In this document: positions 30,901 to 41,692 of the stretch, piece after piece
How the letters are laid out: each line of letters starts with the position of its first letter
Numbering within the stretch: position 1 is the stretch's first letter
Source of the DNA: Pyrenophora tritici-repentis
Taxonomy: Eukaryota; Ascomycota; Dothideomycetes; Pleosporales; Pleosporaceae
Direction: 5' to 3'
Assembly (NCBI RefSeq): GCF_003171515.1
Contig: NC_089392.1
Span: forward strand, 992,001 to 1,056,000
DNA length: 64,000 nucleotides
Notes under the pieces: model-generated
What the model was told of the DNA's origin: nothing
What the model saw: the letters and a program-made list of their open reading frames with translations, nothing else
The model's database searches: none
Program-made: the position numbers and the translations under genes

Positions 30901-31287
30901 ATTGTGAGCGCGTTTTTGCGGGAACTGGCGATATAATTGAGCCACAAAGGCGGAAAATTGGCGCGCAGTTACTGGCTGCTTTGGTGTGCTTGCAACGGTG
31001 GACTCGTGCAGGTTTTACAACACCAAGCACGACAACAGCAGCAAAGCATACTGATGAGGAGCTCACGGAAGAGTTTGCGATAGGAACGTGGGAAGAGCCG
31101 CCTGCAGAATTGTCATAGAAACGTCCCTTCAGAACCTTAAGTCTATCAATATTCAATCAATCAACCAACCAAAAATTGGCTCTTCAGTCTCATCAACTCA
31201 AACAAACAAACTGTAGCCCTAAGAAATGAGCCAGTCAATCAACATCTACGCCTCAAATGTTGGTTGTTTTGTTTGTTGACTTCTCTG
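27962..31287 (+). mobile_element. hAT5, intact hAT nested in hAT6
   Basis: 8-bp duplication GCTGCAAC on both sides (27954-27961, 31288-31295). The termini are only loosely inverted (CAAGGTTGTCAGTAATC versus CAGAGAAGTCAACAAAC). Subterminal CAATCAATCAACCAA-type motifs occur at both ends. 3,326 bp with an intact transposase gene. No separate gene is visible in the 480-bp leader (27962-28439). Confidence 0.82.
28440..31118 (+). CDS. hAT5 transposase, intact
   Basis: 892 residues, uninterrupted, from an ATG followed by a Pro/Glu-rich leader (repeats of the type EPPTQVIEPPTRAIEPP). The BED finger is near residues 195-230 (LYFVCKYCHIHKL). The core is KVHISFDGWTTKGGKRGFF, GYFVLDNAYNNDTAV and RRLRCACHILNL, with KPCVTRWNSYY in the insertion domain. 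The hATC domain is near 810-860 (IPASSSDCERVFAGTGDIIEP). It diverges from the other hATs most in the leader and dimerisation helix (AGTGD instead of SELGD), so it is a separate subfamily. Confidence 0.95.
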   Translation: MPSIPAKRKPEAAEEADTPFKRAQRTRKPTLKALLGDGSQPTQPIELPESTPDPPTEPPTQVIEPPTRAIEPPCKPVQQPEERPRRASPLPILAASQASRLTDEPAWESQLMFDKPEDSIVQPLAFSSAATEASVEEDSAVSVDFRDFEGVDWSRLKGFVAPLSTPRGKASWIFQHGWRVWKEGTHHPDELYFVCKYCHIHKLPNGVHRVTKSTTAANGHLQLDKPGHRLSKDGPILSKPLRKHGQQSLRQAALSGVKFSLEAYKTIGNFDVQEFRQAAALWLVDNNRPLREFETPAFRKMIRLANPEAEAALWRSHNSVSAFVMRLYSWLRPQVVRALAEAESKVHISFDGWTTKGGKRGFFSVVAHYANSKGAIVDLPIALPQLVGAHTGEAIADAVTKILQSFSINRSKLGYFVLDNAYNNDTAVNKLAAMYHFSASDRRLRCACHILNLVGQTIMFGRDADAYNNALENTKMEDFYMKEWRKEGPLGVYLDIINYINTPKQWSIFEDCQREAVNSMPTGASGGTREPIKPCVTRWNSYYDCFKRGVQLQQAINAYATYHIRETEQADEQAAIRGNKLPDVPRWMRSDGLTAADWAVITEYMAILQPLKFATDRLQGRGKCGRFGALYEVIPVFESVITELDARLRPYESVNHEPSEAPEDHIPINLRAARRKASNYFTKILQSPIYYAATALHPRYKTYSKRFWRDKPTQLSTAHAKFLRVWAAYKPAAAATTPTPAPKPTMSSFDDAIDAILDEDGEHTLEVEDEYDSWLKEPMWTSDQHKEGPTAVQYWLSLKPKYPHLSRLAIDVLTIPASSSDCERVFAGTGDIIEPQRRKIGAQLLAALVCLQRWTRAGFTTPSTTTAAKHTDEELTEEFAIGTWEEPPAELS

Positions 31288-31454
31288 GCTGCAACTACCT
31301 CAGCTATTTCCCAAACAGGCTATGATAGGCTAGACGGCTGCTAAAACGGCTTAGCGCTCTACTCCTATTCTAACGTTAGCCTTGTTTTGAAGCCTATCAC
31401 GATGCCCATTTTCCTATATCAACGCTTTTTTCTGGTGTTTTCGACTGCGCTGAT

Positions 31455-34001
31455 ATGGCCAAACGCCGCGCACTACATACCTCTTCGAGTAGCAAACGCT
31501 TAAGAGTAGCTGCTGCTACCGACAACGTTGTCTCAACTCCTGCGGCCTCACCTCAGCCAGCATCTCAGCCAGCATCTCAGCGTCGATCACCTCGTAAAGC
31601 CCTCGCTGCCGCAAGCCAGGCCACCGCCTCGTCGCTAGTCCCTACATTCGAGTCGCAGTTTTTGGAGTCGCATGTGGAGGATGATATCGTTGCGCCTACC
31701 GAGGGCAGCAGGGCTGTTACGGTGGCTACAACTGAGGCTGGACACAAAGATAATGGCCAAGATAAGATGAGCAGCGCTGCTGATAGCTTTGACGGCATTG
31801 ACTGGGCTCGTTTACCTGGCTATATGAAGCCACTAGCGGGCTCTAAGCGTCCCAAAAGCTGGATTTTTCGGTATGGCTACCGCGTTGTTGAGCGCCAGGC
31901 TACTAATCGGATCTGGTTTGTGTGCAAGTACTGCCACATCCACAAAATTATCGACGCTGGCGGTGGTGGTTTGTTTAATATTACTCAGGCCACTACCTCA
32001 GCAGCTACCCATCTCAGCCAGCCAAAACGTGGCCACAACCTCACAAAAGATGGCCCAAAGTCGACGCCAAGGGCACAAGGGCAGCTATCATTGCGGCAAG
32101 CTTTTGACGCTGGGTTAGAGATGCCTCAGCCTACCGCTAACGCACTCGGAAACTTCGACGCACAATGCTTTCGAGTAGCTACCGTTATGTGGCTCGTTAA
32201 CCAAAACCACCCTGTTAGTGAGCTTACGGCGCCTGGTTTTAGAGAGATGATAAGGTTTGCCAACCCAGAGGCAGAGGCGGCGTTGTGGGTGAGTCACACG
32301 AGCGTTTCTACTTTTGTTATGAGGTTGTTTAGGTCTATACGACCGCAGGTCGTCAACGCCTTGTCAAGCGCAGTAAGCAAGATCCACGTAAGCTTTGACG
32401 GCTGGACGACAAAAGGTGGTAAACGTGGCTTTTTTGGAGTGGTCGCTCACTTTGCCGACGCAGCTGGAATAATACGAGACCTACCTATCGACCTGCCCGA
32501 GCTCGCCGGCGCCCACACTGGTGAAGCTATTGCCAAAGCTATCTCGATGACCCTCTCGGCGTATGGAGTAACTAGCAACCGAGTAGGTTACTTTGTACTA
32601 GATAACGCCGCTAATAACGACACTGCAATCGCCGCGCTCGCCCGCGAGTACAGCTTCGACCCAGCTTACCGGCGCCTCCGCTGCAGTTGCCACACGCTTA
32701 ACCTAATTGGCCAGGCTATTATATTTGGTAACAACAAGGACGCCTATGGTAACACTCGAGAGCAGTACAGTACTGAGGAGCAGTACATGCGAGAGTGGCG
32801 GAAAGATGGCCCTATAGGCGTCCTAGTTGACATCATCAACTATATTAAAACGCCGCAGCAGTACGAGCTTTTTCGCAGTTTCCAGCGCCGCGCCAACGCC
32901 GACCTGCCCGCCGAGGAGCGTCTCAAAGTACTCGAGCCTGTCAAGCCTGTCGTTACTCGCTGGAACTCCTACTATGCCGCTTTTGAGCGAGCTACCAAGC
33001 TTTCGGCTGCCTATAACTTGTACGCTGAGCATCACATTAATAGGATCATCCTCGAAGACGCGCACGCCAACAAGCAGAACAATAAGCGGCCCGACGCTCC
33101 AAGCTGGATGAGATCAACTGGGCTGCGAGCTGCTGATTGGGCAGTAATTGCAGAGTATCAGGACTGCTTAACGCCGCTCAAGTACGCCACAAAACGCCTT
33201 GAGGGGCGCAGCAAAGATGGCAAATATGGGGCGATATACGAGGTTATACCAGTCTTTGAGTATGTACTTAGCCAGCTTGAGGACCAGGCACGCCCGTTTG
33301 AGCAGGTCGATTTCAACGCTCACCCAGAGGCCCCCGAGGATCACCTCAAGGTCAACCTCCTCGCCGCGTGGGCCAAGGCCAACGACTACTACACCAAGCT
33401 TGACGCCTCGCCCGCCTACTACGCTGCTGTGTGCCTCCACCCGTACTATAAAACTTATTGCGATGTGGCCTAGGCTGACAAACCTGGGTGGCTCAGCAAT
33501 GCCAACGTGGCGTTTCAGCAGCTCTAGGCGGCGTACAAACCTCAGCGCCCACGCCAGTCGTACACGGCTGCGACGAGTAGCAACAACATAGACGAGGCAA
33601 TCAGCGCTATACTCGGCCGAAACGTCGGCCGAGAAGCTCCGCTGGACGAGTTTGAGCGCTAGAAAATACAGGAGCCGCAGTGGACGCAGGAGCAGTATAC
33701 CGCGGATGGCAATCCAGTCCAATACTGGATCCAATTATTGCCAAAATACCCGCATTTGGCGCAGTTTGCAATCGATATTATGACTATCCCAGCGTCGAGC
33801 AGCGACTGCAAGCGCCTCTTTAGCGAGCTTGGCGACCTACTTGAGCCAAAACGACGAGCTCTAGGCAGTGAGCTACTTGCAGCTCTTCAATTAGTGAGAT
33901 CCTGCGTGCGAGCTGGCTATAAACCAACTATTTATAGTAAGGCTAAGCTTTCAGACAAGGAACTTTTGGATAATTACAATATACTTGAGTGGGACAGTTA
34001 G
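31455..34001 (+). pseudogene. hAT6 transposase, three nonsense changes
   Basis: A single frame of about 848 codons with stops only near the C-terminus: TAG at 33471-33473 (DVA-ADKP, Trp in hAT2), TAG in FQQL-AAYKP (Trp) and TAG in FER-KIQEP (Trp). The N-terminal 672 codons are open and contain the BED finger (WFVCKYCHIHK), KIHVSFDGWTTKGGKRGFF, GYFVLDNAANNDTAI and RRLRCSCHTLNL. The hATC region at 33738-34001 is intact (IPASSSDCKRLFSELGDLLEP). The truncated product would lack dimerisation and so probably activity. Confidence 0.92.
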
Positions 34002-34023
34002 CTATAGTAATGTAGTGGTATTA

Positions 34024-34222
34024 TGTCACGGTTTTGGAGTCTTTCCTCTTGTATCACGTATCACAGTTTCATGTCTCCACTGCTGTACTACGTAGTACAC
34101 CTGGCCGCTGCTCTACACCTTACTGCTTTCCTACTACATGCATTGTTTATAGCAACATACAATAGAACCGCAGTTTAATCGTTCAATTCCTTCTGCATAT
34201 GCGCTGTTTTCACACCGCGACA
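34024..34222 (+). repeat. Solo LTR, same family as 4086-4276
   Basis: TGTCACGGTTTTGGAGTC...CACACCGCGACA, 199 bp, with near-matching 5-bp flanks TATTA and TATTT. It lies just after the hAT6 stop codon, within hAT6. Confidence 0.82.
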
Positions 34223-35944
34223 TATTTAGTCCCTTTAGCAGTCAAGTAAACCAAGTACTTGCAAGCAAACCAAGCAAGTCAAGCAAGCAACAAATTACTT
34301 CCAATCAAGTCAAGTTTGAGGCAGAAACTTGCTTGACTTGCTTGTTGGCAACTATGCACACTTGGGCGATAGGATTGGTGATACGATCGCACGAACGCTG
34401 GAGGAGTTTAATATTAGCTACACTAAGCTCGGTTACTTTGTCCTCGATAACGCGTACTCAAACGATCGAGCAGTTGCCCATATGGCTGAGCAATATCAGT
34501 ATGCAGCTCCTGAGCGTCGCCTACGCTGCTCACCTCATATCTTCAATCTTATTGGCTAAATGATCATGTTCGGCATCGACGAGGACGCGTACAACAACGA
34601 CGACGTACACGAGTATACTACAGAGACAAAATACCTGCAAAATTAGCGGAAACACGGTCCACTTGGTGTGCTGATTGATATCATTAACTATATCAAAACG
34701 CCTCTCTAATACGATCTATTTGCCTCACTTTAGCGCTTAGTTAACGAGCAATCGTACACACACAACGCGCTAATATTAGAGCCTATTAAACCTGTCGTTA
34801 CACGATAGAATAGCTACTATGACGCTTTTGTACGCGCTGTACAGCTATCTGACGCGATCAACCTATATGCCGCTTACCATATTGAGCGTACTGCTCGTGA
34901 CGACGCTTACGCGACTATCCACAACAAGAAGAAGCCTGTTGTACCATTGTAGATGAGGTCAACTAGCCTTAATACAGCTAATTAGGCAGTGGTAACTAAG
35001 TATACTAAGGTGTTGAAGCCTCTCAAGGAGGCTACTAAACGCCTTGAGGCTCGCGGCAAATAAGGCAAACATGGCGCGATCTATAAGGTTATACCTATAT
35101 TTGAGTACGTCCTTAGAGCTTACGAGGCTATAGTTGAATCGTATCGCGATGTTAACTTTAACGCTTACGCTAAGTCTCCAGAAGACCACCTCGCAATCAA
35201 CCTCTAGGCCGCGTAGTCAAAAGCCTCCTCATACTACGCTAAGCTCGATCTATCGCCTGCCTACTACAACGCGACCTCCCTCCATCCCTTTTATCAAGGC
35301 TACTGCGCGAGAGCCTGGCGCGATAAACCTCAGTGGATGCACGACAACGAGGCTAGATTGAAGCAACTATAGGCGGAGTACAGGCCTACAACACCATCAA
35401 ACTCCCGCGTACGTCCGCCTCGATCGAGCGGTATTGACGAGGCAATCGCTGCGATCATCGGCGAGCCCGCGCTTGATATCACTGAGTTAGATAAGCTAGA
35501 TCGCTGGCGTCGATATGAGCTACCGTGGACAGAACAGCAGCTTGGTGAGGGTGATCCAGTAACGTACTGGCTTGGGATGAGATTGCAATATCTCCATCTG
35601 TCTCAGATGGCCCTTGATACGATCACTATACCAGCTAGTAGCTGTCAATGCGAGCGTCTGTTCAGCGAGCTTGGCGATCTACTAGAGCCTTGGCGGAGGA
35701 AGATTGGAGCTCAACTGCTAGCTGCAATACAGTGTACTCGGAGTTGGAGGCAGGCTGGATTTCAGCCTCAAAGTCAACACCAAAACAATCTATCAGAGGC
35801 TGAGTTGATCTGGATATACGATATAGACGATTGGGATACTGATAGCGACAGCGACTAGGTCGATATTGATCAAAATACTATGTCAAGAAGGATCAATCGG
35901 ATCAAAACTCCAATCAATCTTCAATCTAGCACGTAATATATCAA

Positions 35945-38900
35945 GGGAAAACTTTTTCGGACAACCCCACCTACTATTCGGACAACCCCAAAAGTTCAGA
36001 TGAGACGAAAGATCAGACGACCAAAATAAGCCGTGAAAAACATCTACAGTAATCGACACCTGTAAATTTATTACCCAATTAGGCAATTTCTTTCTAATAG
36101 TTCTCAGAGGTCGCAGTGTCTGCCAGAAGCTAACGTTTACGCGAGAGTTACGCGAGGCGCTACCCTAGTATTTTGTAGGTCGATAACTACTGTTAATATT
36201 GAAATCTTTCGTCGTTTGGGTGCTTTCCAAGGTCTCCTTTTGACGATGTCGCTTTTTGATGGGGGACGCTGCGGCGTCCGTGCGCACCACCGCGGAAGTG
36301 CCAAGATCAGGGTCCAACAGCCGAACACCAAAATCTATTAAGACCTCCAAGTTTTGAGCCCCAGGTGCAACCCCAACATCGACCCGTCGCAGCACTTTTA
36401 TCGTTCGGTAATTACGAAACAGGATCCCGCGATTCCAAAACACCAAAAATCTCCTAGATCCAATTTGTAGTTGTGTGGAAACAATTCATCGCAATATTGT
36501 GGCTTCTCCCCACCCGCTCAGGTGGGGTCGGCTCTCCGATCGCGACTACCCCACGAACAACAACAAATGCGTTGATCCCTCCACCCATTCAACCTCAAAA
36601 ATGACCGAAAACGAGCCTTCCGACAGTGAGAATGATGCCTACGCGACAACATGGGATCCTGACCGCGAAGACCTTCGTTGGGTACCACCCGGAGCTGCTC
36701 TTCCCGCCCTTATCAACCTCCCAACCCATACTGAAGCTGTTCAGGAAGCAAATCGCCTTTTGATGAACACAGGATTCGCCATCAACATTAGGACCCCGCT
36801 CTACACGAAGCCCTCAAGGGCAAATCCGGTGAGGACAGTTTGCGGAGCTGTATTGCGGTGTGCACAAGGTAGAACGTATAGCTCGACTGGTAGCAACAAG
36901 CGGAAACAGAGCTCCAGAATGACTGCCTGTGAGTGGAAAGGACGCATGAGGTGGGTAGAAGCCGAAGGAGCTTCTGGAGCTTCTGGATGGCAATTCACTA
37001 CGGAAGATGGGCGTCACAACCATCCTGCTGCTGGTGTACTTGCTTTGCCGCAGTTCCGGAAGCGCGATGAAGCTTTACTAGAGCGCATCAAGGGCGCGAA
37101 GAGCAATCGCGACTCAGCCATGAAGATACTAAGAAAGGAACGTTCGGCGGGAGCCAATATAATACGCTCAGATGTATCAAATGAGTTGGCGAAGCTCCGC
37201 TGCGAGGAGCTTGGTGGCCGTACACGTATTCAAGCGCTGGCTGAGTTCCTCTCAACATACTCTTGTGATGACAGCGGTAACGAGGATACCAAGTTCTGGC
37301 ATAAGATAACCCAGGATGATCAAGGTCGTGCCCGTATCATTTTCTTTGCTCACCCACGCGCCTTTGAGCTTATCAAGTGTAACCCAGACGTTGTTGAGAT
37401 TGATGCTACGTACAAAACGAACGCCTTCAACATGCCGCTGGTTCATATCGTGGGTATCACTTGCCGGGCAACAACGTACGACATTGCGTACGCCTTCATC
37501 CCAAATGAAGCCGCGGAGACCTACCTAGAGGTCGTACAATACCTGAAGGAGCTCTTCGACTACCTCAGCGTCTCCCCAAAGTGTTTCTTGACCGATCACG
37601 ATAGGTCTCTTAAAGCTGGGTTATCCGTTATCTTTCCAGGCATCCCGCAGCGTCGCTGCATTTGGCATATATATCAAAACGTCCAAACTGAAGCTGTGAA
37701 AGCTTGGGACGTTCGGAGGGTTGCTACAGCGGAGGAGAAGGACGTTATCGAGAAAGCTAGGCTTGATTTCATCCAGGTTTGGCAGAGCTTAGTATCCTGC
37801 CCTACCGAAGATGCCTTTTGGGCTTTAAAGGAGCAGATTTGGGAGAGCTATGCTGGCTTTCCAGCGCTTCTGCAGTACCTAAAAGCTCACCAGTTGCCCC
37901 ATTACCACGAATGGGCAGAGTGTATATGTAAGTTCTTTCCCGACTTTGGCCAGAAAGCCACCTCTCGCGTTGAAGGAGCTCATCGCCAGCTGAAGCTTGC
38001 CCTTACTTCCTGGAAAGCTGGCCACATTTACGACGTCGTTTTGGACATCCATCAATTAGTGCTTGTACAGCGAAATGAGCATGACGGACACCTACAACTG
38101 GATGAAGCCAGGCATGCAACTGACTGCCTCCTGCTCGAGTTTGCACGCCTTCATCGAAAGGTAAGCCACCAAGGCCTCCGTAAGCTGAAGGAGCAGTTAC
38201 TGCTAGCCAAGGATGAGCGTTATGACGAGCTTGAGGAGTGTTCAGGCGCTTTCTCTATGAAGTTTGGGCTGCCTTGTAAGCATACACTTCACCGTCAACT
38301 CAACGAACCCGGGGGACTCGTTATTGATCCAAAGGACATTCACCAACACTGGTGGTATCACCCGCCGCGCGCACGCGGTGAGGAGGTGCAAGACGAACGA
38401 TATATACTTGATCCTGAAAAGATAAGGCCTAAAGGACGCCCACAGGGTTCCACAACAGTCACCTTGCCTTCAACACAAGTCTCTCAAAGCCTCCGCGGAC
38501 GCCAACCTCAACGTCAACCCCGAGAAAAGACGAGGAACGAACACGTACAAGCTACCCAGCAAACCCAGCAAGCTGAGGAAGCTTCTGACGACGATATAGA
38601 GCCTCGCCGAGGCAACCGACGTCGTCAGCCAACCCAGAAGGTCCTGGAGAACATGCAGGACCCAGTTGAGATATCCTCTGCCGAAGAAAGCAGTTCTGAC
38701 GATGAGGTAATCGTCCAGGAGGTTTTAGTTACCCGTACAGCCAAGAGGGTCGTCAGGAAGGTTACTAAGAAGCCAACAGCTAATGATCGTATCCTTGGTG
38801 TACTTGAAAAGGTTCTGGCAAACCAGGCGGAGCTTTCTAAGCGTCTCCAGGCTGTAGAGAAGCCTCAACAGGTTCATGATGACTTTATTAATGTCGGCCA

Positions 38901-40010
38901 TAGGGCTTATCCCTTGGCTCCTCTTTGGGCAACCAGGCAGCCACCTATTTACCCGCTAGTACCTTTACGGCCTAGCTCCTTCTCTCCTCCCACTGCGTAT
39001 ATAGACCTCTTCCCGATAGCTCTAATACGAGATGATGATTCTCCCCAACCTTGACGCTTGACAATTAACATTAACAGCATCGATATTGACCATGATTCAC
39101 CCCCCAAACAACCCAGGAAGAAGCGCAAAGCTCCATAACCTAAGAAACCTTCAATTCACCCCTCCAAAAGACGTCGAAATAGTAGTTAAGAAGACTAATG
39201 CTCAGTCGGGCTTGCTTGCTTGAGCAGCTCACAATTATTTGGGTATACCGGAGCTATTTAGACCAATAAGAGGCCTCCGTTATAATTAAAACGCGTACAA
39301 ATAGCGATTGCTACAGGTACTGTAAGCCCTAGGTTGCGTACGCCTTCGTACGATTCATTGTTAGGTCAACCCAAGGGTTCATCTCATCCAAAAGTCTCCA
39401 AAAGTTCATTGTTTTTCATGCGATTTCGTTCTACGGCGTTCATGGACGTTATTAGAAGCTGCCAGAAGCATCCCCGACCGCGGTATACCCTAGGTTTGCT
39501 TTGTATTGGCTAGGTTGGTGTTGGGGGCTCCATTTTGAGTTTCTTTCCGCATACTGGTTACTCCAAGATCATGCACAACTCCACCACCCCTTGATCAATC
39601 TTTTTTGAAATTTTACTACATCACAATCAATGCCATTGAAATCAGCTCCTAGCTTTTGGTATAATTGCGCCGTGACGTGGAGGTGTGGTGTGGCCGCGGA
39701 GGTGGTGGAGGATTTGGGTGGGTTAGGTGGCAAATGTCACCAAAATACGACATTTTCCACTCAAAATTGGGGAATAGTATATTGATTTCGGAGACCCAGA
39801 AATTGACACTGTTGAGACCCCTACGGGGGCTGCCGAGACCCCTACCCAAAACCTTATTTCTACAACAAATAACCCAATTAGGCAACTGTCGAAAGGTGTC
39901 GATTACTGTAGATGTTTTTCACGGCTTATTTTGGTCGTCTGATCTTTCGTCTCATCTGAACTTTTGGGGTTGTCCGAATAGTAGATGGGGTTGTCCGAAA
40001 AAGTTTTCCC
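35945..40010 (+). mobile_element. MULE2, Mutator-like element with long TIRs
   Basis: TIRs of about 118 bp: left 35945-36062 from GGGAAAACTTTTTCGGACAA, right about 39893-40010 as its complement, with few differences. Each contains two TTCGGACAACCCCA blocks. The transposase gene is open. No 8-11 bp duplication is visible on either side. From 39055 to 39892 I see only a possible coding remnant near 39080-39190 and AT-rich sequence. Confidence 0.9.
36601..39054 (+). CDS. MULE2 transposase, intact
   Basis: 817 residues from the ATG at 36601; an upstream in-frame GTG is unlikely. The N-terminus resembles a FAR1/WRKY-GCM1 zinc finger (VLRCAQG, ACEWKGRMRW, DGRHNH). The MULE DDE domain includes DVVEIDATYKTNAFNMPL and CFLTDHDRSLKAGLSVIFP, then IPQRRCIWHIYQNV. 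A SWIM-like CxC..CxH segment (CSGAFSMKFGLPCKHTLH) follows, then an AT-hook-like and acidic C-terminal region. It is the intact counterpart of MULE1 and appears free of nonsense changes. Confidence 0.93.
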   Translation: MTENEPSDSENDAYATTWDPDREDLRWVPPGAALPALINLPTHTEAVQEANRLLMNTGFAINIRTPLYTKPSRANPVRTVCGAVLRCAQGRTYSSTGSNKRKQSSRMTACEWKGRMRWVEAEGASGASGWQFTTEDGRHNHPAAGVLALPQFRKRDEALLERIKGAKSNRDSAMKILRKERSAGANIIRSDVSNELAKLRCEELGGRTRIQALAEFLSTYSCDDSGNEDTKFWHKITQDDQGRARIIFFAHPRAFELIKCNPDVVEIDATYKTNAFNMPLVHIVGITCRATTYDIAYAFIPNEAAETYLEVVQYLKELFDYLSVSPKCFLTDHDRSLKAGLSVIFPGIPQRRCIWHIYQNVQTEAVKAWDVRRVATAEEKDVIEKARLDFIQVWQSLVSCPTEDAFWALKEQIWESYAGFPALLQYLKAHQLPHYHEWAECICKFFPDFGQKATSRVEGAHRQLKLALTSWKAGHIYDVVLDIHQLVLVQRNEHDGHLQLDEARHATDCLLLEFARLHRKVSHQGLRKLKEQLLLAKDERYDELEECSGAFSMKFGLPCKHTLHRQLNEPGGLVIDPKDIHQHWWYHPPRARGEEVQDERYILDPEKIRPKGRPQGSTTVTLPSTQVSQSLRGRQPQRQPREKTRNEHVQATQQTQQAEEASDDDIEPRRGNRRRQPTQKVLENMQDPVEISSAEESSSDDEVIVQEVLVTRTAKRVVRKVTKKPTANDRILGVLEKVLANQAELSKRLQAVEKPQQVHDDFINVGHRAYPLAPLWATRQPPIYPLVPLRPSSFSPPTAYIDLFPIALIRDDDSPQP

Positions 40011-40168
40011 TTCAGGAAGGCCACGTCGAAACAGAAAATGCCAAGACCTGTGGTGCGTCAGTGCGCTGTCTACCCCTGTCGCGAAGACTTTTGACGCGCT
40101 CCTCCATACTTGATTCACTGCTCAAATCGGGCCGAATCAGCCGCCTTCGTGTCTACAATTAGCAAATG

Positions 40169-40345
40169 TGTCGGATCGTGAGTATCGGTAGAGACGTCGG
40201 CTGCTTGACACTTCGGCCTACCTTGCGCAGAGCTTAGGTGTACCTTCGTAGCACGAACGTTCGTAGACAATCAATACCAATACCAGTCACCAGAAGAACC
40301 TCGTTGTTGTTATTCACCCGTACGATCGTACAAGGCCTACCAACA
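40169..40345 (+). repeat. Solo LTR of the Copia2 family
   Basis: 177 bp, TGTCGGATCGTGAG...GGCCTACCAACA, with perfect 5-bp duplications AAATG (40164-40168, 40346-40350). It shares its terminal half with the 5' LTR at 59200-59396 and with the scrap at 180-298. Confidence 0.92.
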
Positions 40346-41692
40346 AAATGAAAGTTTAAACAGTTGCTTGCAGAGTCTGCCCATGGGATCTGCTAGTATA
40401 GCTTGGCCAGCGTTGTTTGCCATGAATGAATCTGTGCCACTATTGGTCCGGGTTTGCTCCTTTAGACCACTAGTCGTACTGCAAGAGGCCCGGATAGAAA
40501 CCTGTGCTATCCGACTGACCCCGCACTGTAAAGGTATTTTCACCCCTAGCCCAGACTTAAATGACGCGGCCTGCTAGGCAGTCAGCGCTAGCAGTTGCTT
40601 TCAATTACCCGGGCATTGATAAGGTAGTCGGAAGCCACCTTTATCGGTCTGCCACACCCAATCAACTCCGGATCGATATAACCGATACAATAGGACTTGC
40701 GGAGTTCAAACTATCTAGAGACTAGCACTAGACAGCAGTGCCGTACCGCAAAAACAATCGCATGTATCGATGAATCCTAAAGCTTTGGCTGCATAGCGGC
40801 CACGGCGGCAACGTGATCAACCACCTCATCAACTGACTAGAGAACGCCAGACTACTGTGCTTAACTACTGCGGCTATGAGGGTGGGCTTGCAGGCTGTGG
40901 AATGCGTAGAAATACATTACGATAGCAAGTGGATATGTTGTATCAGACGCGTTTGGGCGCGTTCGGGACAAGTTCGGAACTTAGTGCCTAGGGGACCCGG
41001 TCTACCCGGCCCCCGGCTTCCAAACGGCTGCGTCGGAAGCTTGCAAGTAGGAGCAGGGGTAACATCTGATGCATCTAGAGTCTTATTCAAGGGATCTGCT
41101 TCCGTACATCACATTAGCGCCTCAACTATACAGCCGCAATGCAGCCGTAATGCAACCAAGCAATTGCCCCCTGATCTAGCCACCCCTCGGTATTTTCCAC
41201 CCTGTGCCTTGATGCAGGCTGTGTCAATAGTCGCCTCGTAGTTCATTCCACAAAGGTAGCTAGGTTACTCAACAAGACGTAACGTCCATCCCTGTATGAC
41301 GAGAATCCCTATATGACGAGAATAACCAATCAAATCGCATGGAAAACAGAAGTGTTACCACTACTCACGATTTAATTAGTTATTTTCGGCACAGTGCTAG
41401 ACGTTACTCTCGAGTCTTCTCCCATAGAACTAAGCCTAGCCATTTTGTCATGGCTTTTGATTGCTGCTCACAGAATTAGTGCCGTGTACAAGGACCTCAT
41501 CTGTGCGGATTGTGCAAATTGCGGGGATGTAACTCGGCCCCTCTACGTAGATCTTTCATTGCCATGCGTGTCTAGGGGCTGCATTCTTAAAGCCGACCAA
41601 GCTCAAAGCAATATGGAATTCAAAACCAAATGATTAGATACTTTTTCAACTTTTGTTAATGATAGTGCAGCCTGTTTAGACTGCTTATCGTC
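40346..41692. other. Non-coding stretch before the regulator gene
   Basis: About 1.3 kb with no long open frame and no transposon termini that I recognise. It probably contains the promoter of the downstream regulator. Confidence 0.45.

Larger units (their letters stand above)
27740..34356 (+). mobile_element. hAT6, hAT inserted in hAT3 and itself invaded
   Basis: Imperfect TIRs CACAGTTGCCAAAAAGCAAG and CATAGTTGCCAACAAGCAAG, with flanking 8-bp duplications CACACTTG (27732-27739, 34357-34364). Subterminal arrays of CAAGCAAGTCAAG motifs occur at both ends. Removing hAT5 (27962-31287) and the solo LTR (34024-34222) with their TSDs leaves about 3.1 kb, a normal length for this group. Confidence 0.92.
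26708..35858 (+). pseudogene. hAT3 transposase, many in-frame stops
   Basis: Segments 26708-27739 and 34365-35858 form one reading frame once hAT6 and one copy of CACACTTG are removed. At least a dozen stops interrupt it with no frameshift. They fall at positions that are Trp or Gln in hAT2, for example N-LDIPRY (Trp), REL-PQVV (Gln), TR-NSYYD (Trp), PL-MRST (Trp), AN-AVVT (Trp) and QL-AEY (Trp). BED finger (CQHCYQH), KIHVSFDGWTTKGGKRGFF, GYFVLDNAYSNDRAV and the hATC domain (IPASSCQCERLFSELGDLLEP) are recognisable. Confidence 0.93.
24473..35944 (+). mobile_element. hAT3, RIP-degraded hAT with nested insertions
   Basis: The left terminus CAGACATGCCAACAAGCAAG is followed by AATCAA/GATTGATT-rich subterminal sequence up to about 24640. 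A dead transposase lies inside. The element was entered by pogo2 (24795-26645) in its leader and by hAT6 (27740-34356, TSD CACACTTG) in its coding part. The right terminus is not seen. MULE2 begins at 35945 and no hAT3 tail continues beyond it. Confidence 0.82.
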
